A stretch of DNA of 33,252 nt from Longibaculum muris (GTDB lineage Bacteria; Bacillota_I; Bacilli_A; Erysipelotrichales; Coprobacillaceae). The DNA is taken from NCBI RefSeq assembly GCF_004343035.1, contig NZ_SMCQ01000031.1, forward strand, positions 1 through 33,252, in the 5' to 3' direction. Shown here one piece after another: positions 32,232 to 33,252 of this stretch (positions within the stretch are counted from its first letter, which is position 1; the number at the start of each line of letters is the position of its first letter). Under the pieces are notes generated by a model. It did no database searches and was not told where the DNA came from. It worked only from the letters and a program-made list of their open reading frames with translations. Both the position numbers and the translations under genes were made by a program.

Positions 32232-33140
32232 TTATTTTCTTCCTTTCTGATTTCTTGGATGGAACTTTTTATATTTATCGATGGTTTTACTTTGAGAAAC
32301 ATGTGTATAGATTGTTGTTGTGGAAATATCACTATGTCCAAGCATTTCTTGAATAGATCTTAAATCAGCATCATTTTCTAGTAAATGGGTTGCAAATGTA
32401 TGGCGCAAAGTATGCGGAGTTACATGTTTTTTGATACCACTTTTTTGCACAAGTTTTTGAAGAATATGATAAAAATCATCACGTTTAATAGGTATACCTT
32501 TATTATTGATGAAAAGGTATGAACTTGTATTCTTCTCACATAATTGTGGCCGATATTCTTCAATATATTCTTTTAGTAATTGACAACAACGATGATTCAT
32601 CGGTACAATTCTTTCTTTATTCCCTTTTCCTATACATTTAATAAACCCTTTATTAAGATTAACTGCTGATAACGTTAAAGAACACATCTCACTTACTCTT
32701 AATCCTGAAGCATAGAGAACTTCCATCATACACCTATTTCGAGCTGAAATCGGATCACTGATTTCTACAGAATCAAGAAGTTGGTTGATTTCTTCTTTGC
32801 TTAATACTTCTGGGAGATATTGTTCCTTTTTCGCCATTTCAAAGGCACTCATTACATTCTGTTTTACAATATTTTCCTTGACTAAGAAAACATAGAATTG
32901 TCGTAAGGAAACCATATGTCGATTGCTAGATGATGTCGATAAGTGTTTTTTCATCTCTTTAAGATAAAGATACACATGGTCTTTTGAAATATCTTCAATA
33001 TTGTCAATGTGATATTGTTCATTAATAACATTAAAGAAATCTAATAAATCACGCATATAACTATCGATTGTATTTTGGCTATATCCCTTTTCAACAATCA
33101 TATATTGTTTATATTCTCTTAAAGCATCTTTCCATTTCAA
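32232..33140 (-). CDS. xerD: Tyrosine recombinase XerD
   Basis: A site-specific recombinase that with XerC resolves chromosome dimers at dif. The 302-residue product has the N-terminal SAM-like core-binding domain (about 1-105) and a catalytic domain with R148 (ASGLRVSE), K172 (GKGNKER), H243/R246 (HTLRHTF), H269 (LGHSDIS) and the nucleophile Y278 (TIYTHVS). The KKFHPR ending and deoB linkage favour XerD over XerC. It starts at TTG (33140-33138), 5 nt after AAGGTGAT (33153-33146), and an internal ATG at 33135 is out of frame. A dif site lies 1.5 kb beyond its stop. Confidence 0.93.
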   Translation of the reverse strand: MKWKDALREYKQYMIVEKGYSQNTIDSYMRDLLDFFNVINEQYHIDNIEDISKDHVYLYLKEMKKHLSTSSSNRHMVSLRQFYVFLVKENIVKQNVMSAFEMAKKEQYLPEVLSKEEINQLLDSVEISDPISARNRCMMEVLYASGLRVSEMCSLTLSAVNLNKGFIKCIGKGNKERIVPMNHRCCQLLKEYIEEYRPQLCEKNTSSYLFINNKGIPIKRDDFYHILQKLVQKSGIKKHVTPHTLRHTFATHLLENDADLRSIQEMLGHSDISTTTIYTHVSQSKTIDKYKKFHPRNQKGRK

Positions 33141-33157
33141 AATATATCACCTTTTTT

Positions 33158-33166
33158 ATTATATCA
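33158..33166 (-). promoter_or_regulatory. Extended -10 promoter of xerD-deoB
   Basis: On the minus strand TGATATAAT is an extended -10 (TATAAT at 33163-33158). No clear -35 is found at 16-18 bp. The rest of 33167-33252 holds nothing I can identify. Confidence 0.55.
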
Positions 33167-33252
33167 AAAACTCTCTTTAAATAACATCGTTTTTATAAAA
33201 GGATTCACATTAATAGAAATGATTTTTTGCATTCATATGAGATTTATGTCTC

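Noticed and set aside
32076-32363. Plus-strand frame of 95 codons opposite deoB and xerD.
   Set aside because: It is a shadow of two well-supported genes on the other strand.

Overview
The window looks like chromosome of a low-GC, spore-forming anaerobic Firmicute, most probably an Erysipelotrichia (Coprobacillus/Catenibacterium-like gut lineage). The clues are strongly AT-rich DNA, AAGGAGG-type ribosome binding sites throughout, an [FeFe]-hydrogenase operon, a sigma-K gene with its membrane pro-sequence, the Bacillus-like orders plsY-parE-parC and yqeH-yqeI-nadD-yqeK-rsfS-yqeM and xerD-deoB, and a NadD-YqeK fusion of the type I know from Mollicutes relatives. The genus is inference; there is no rRNA here.

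Region by region. 130-8144: a ten-gene, mostly overlapping operon for a soluble HndABCD/HydABC-type NAD(P)-linked, probably electron-bifurcating [FeFe]-hydrogenase. Six extra genes are embedded in it (two DRTGG-like proteins, two GHKL ATPases, a PHP protein, and an iron-sulfur protein with an altered H-cluster domain) and look like a redox or signalling module. A CcpA-type cre overlaps its promoter. 8193-9519: an unknown protein, a YneF-like UPF0154 membrane protein and a histidine phosphatase. 9522-14931: plsY leftward, and parE-parC (topoisomerase IV) rightward. 14930-19990: sigK leftward, then the ribosome-assembly and NAD operon yqeH to mtnN. 20003-28655: U32 hydroxylase-family protein, XRE regulator, YfcE/YsnB-type phosphoesterase, orphan PTS IIB, ACT/UPF0210 pair, a DUF815 ATPase and a DUF2156-GNAT fusion. 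28657-29988: an MFS transporter behind what looks like a complete translational attenuator. 30006-30765: a 0.73-kb cassette with one membrane-anchored unknown protein between two dif-like Xer sites. 30764-33140: leftward xerD-deoB-small membrane protein operon.

The two strongest observations are these. (1) A 28-bp dif site at 30738-30765 lies exactly where gene orientation switches from mainly + to -, as expected at a replication terminus. A second, degenerate, directly repeated dif-like site at 30006-30034 makes the DNA between them look like a Xer-dependent cassette. (2) The leader of the MFS gene has its own promoter, a 5-codon reading frame with a near-consensus Shine-Dalgarno, and a long imperfect hairpin in which that reading frame pairs with the Shine-Dalgarno of the transporter. 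This is the architecture of drug-inducible translational attenuation.
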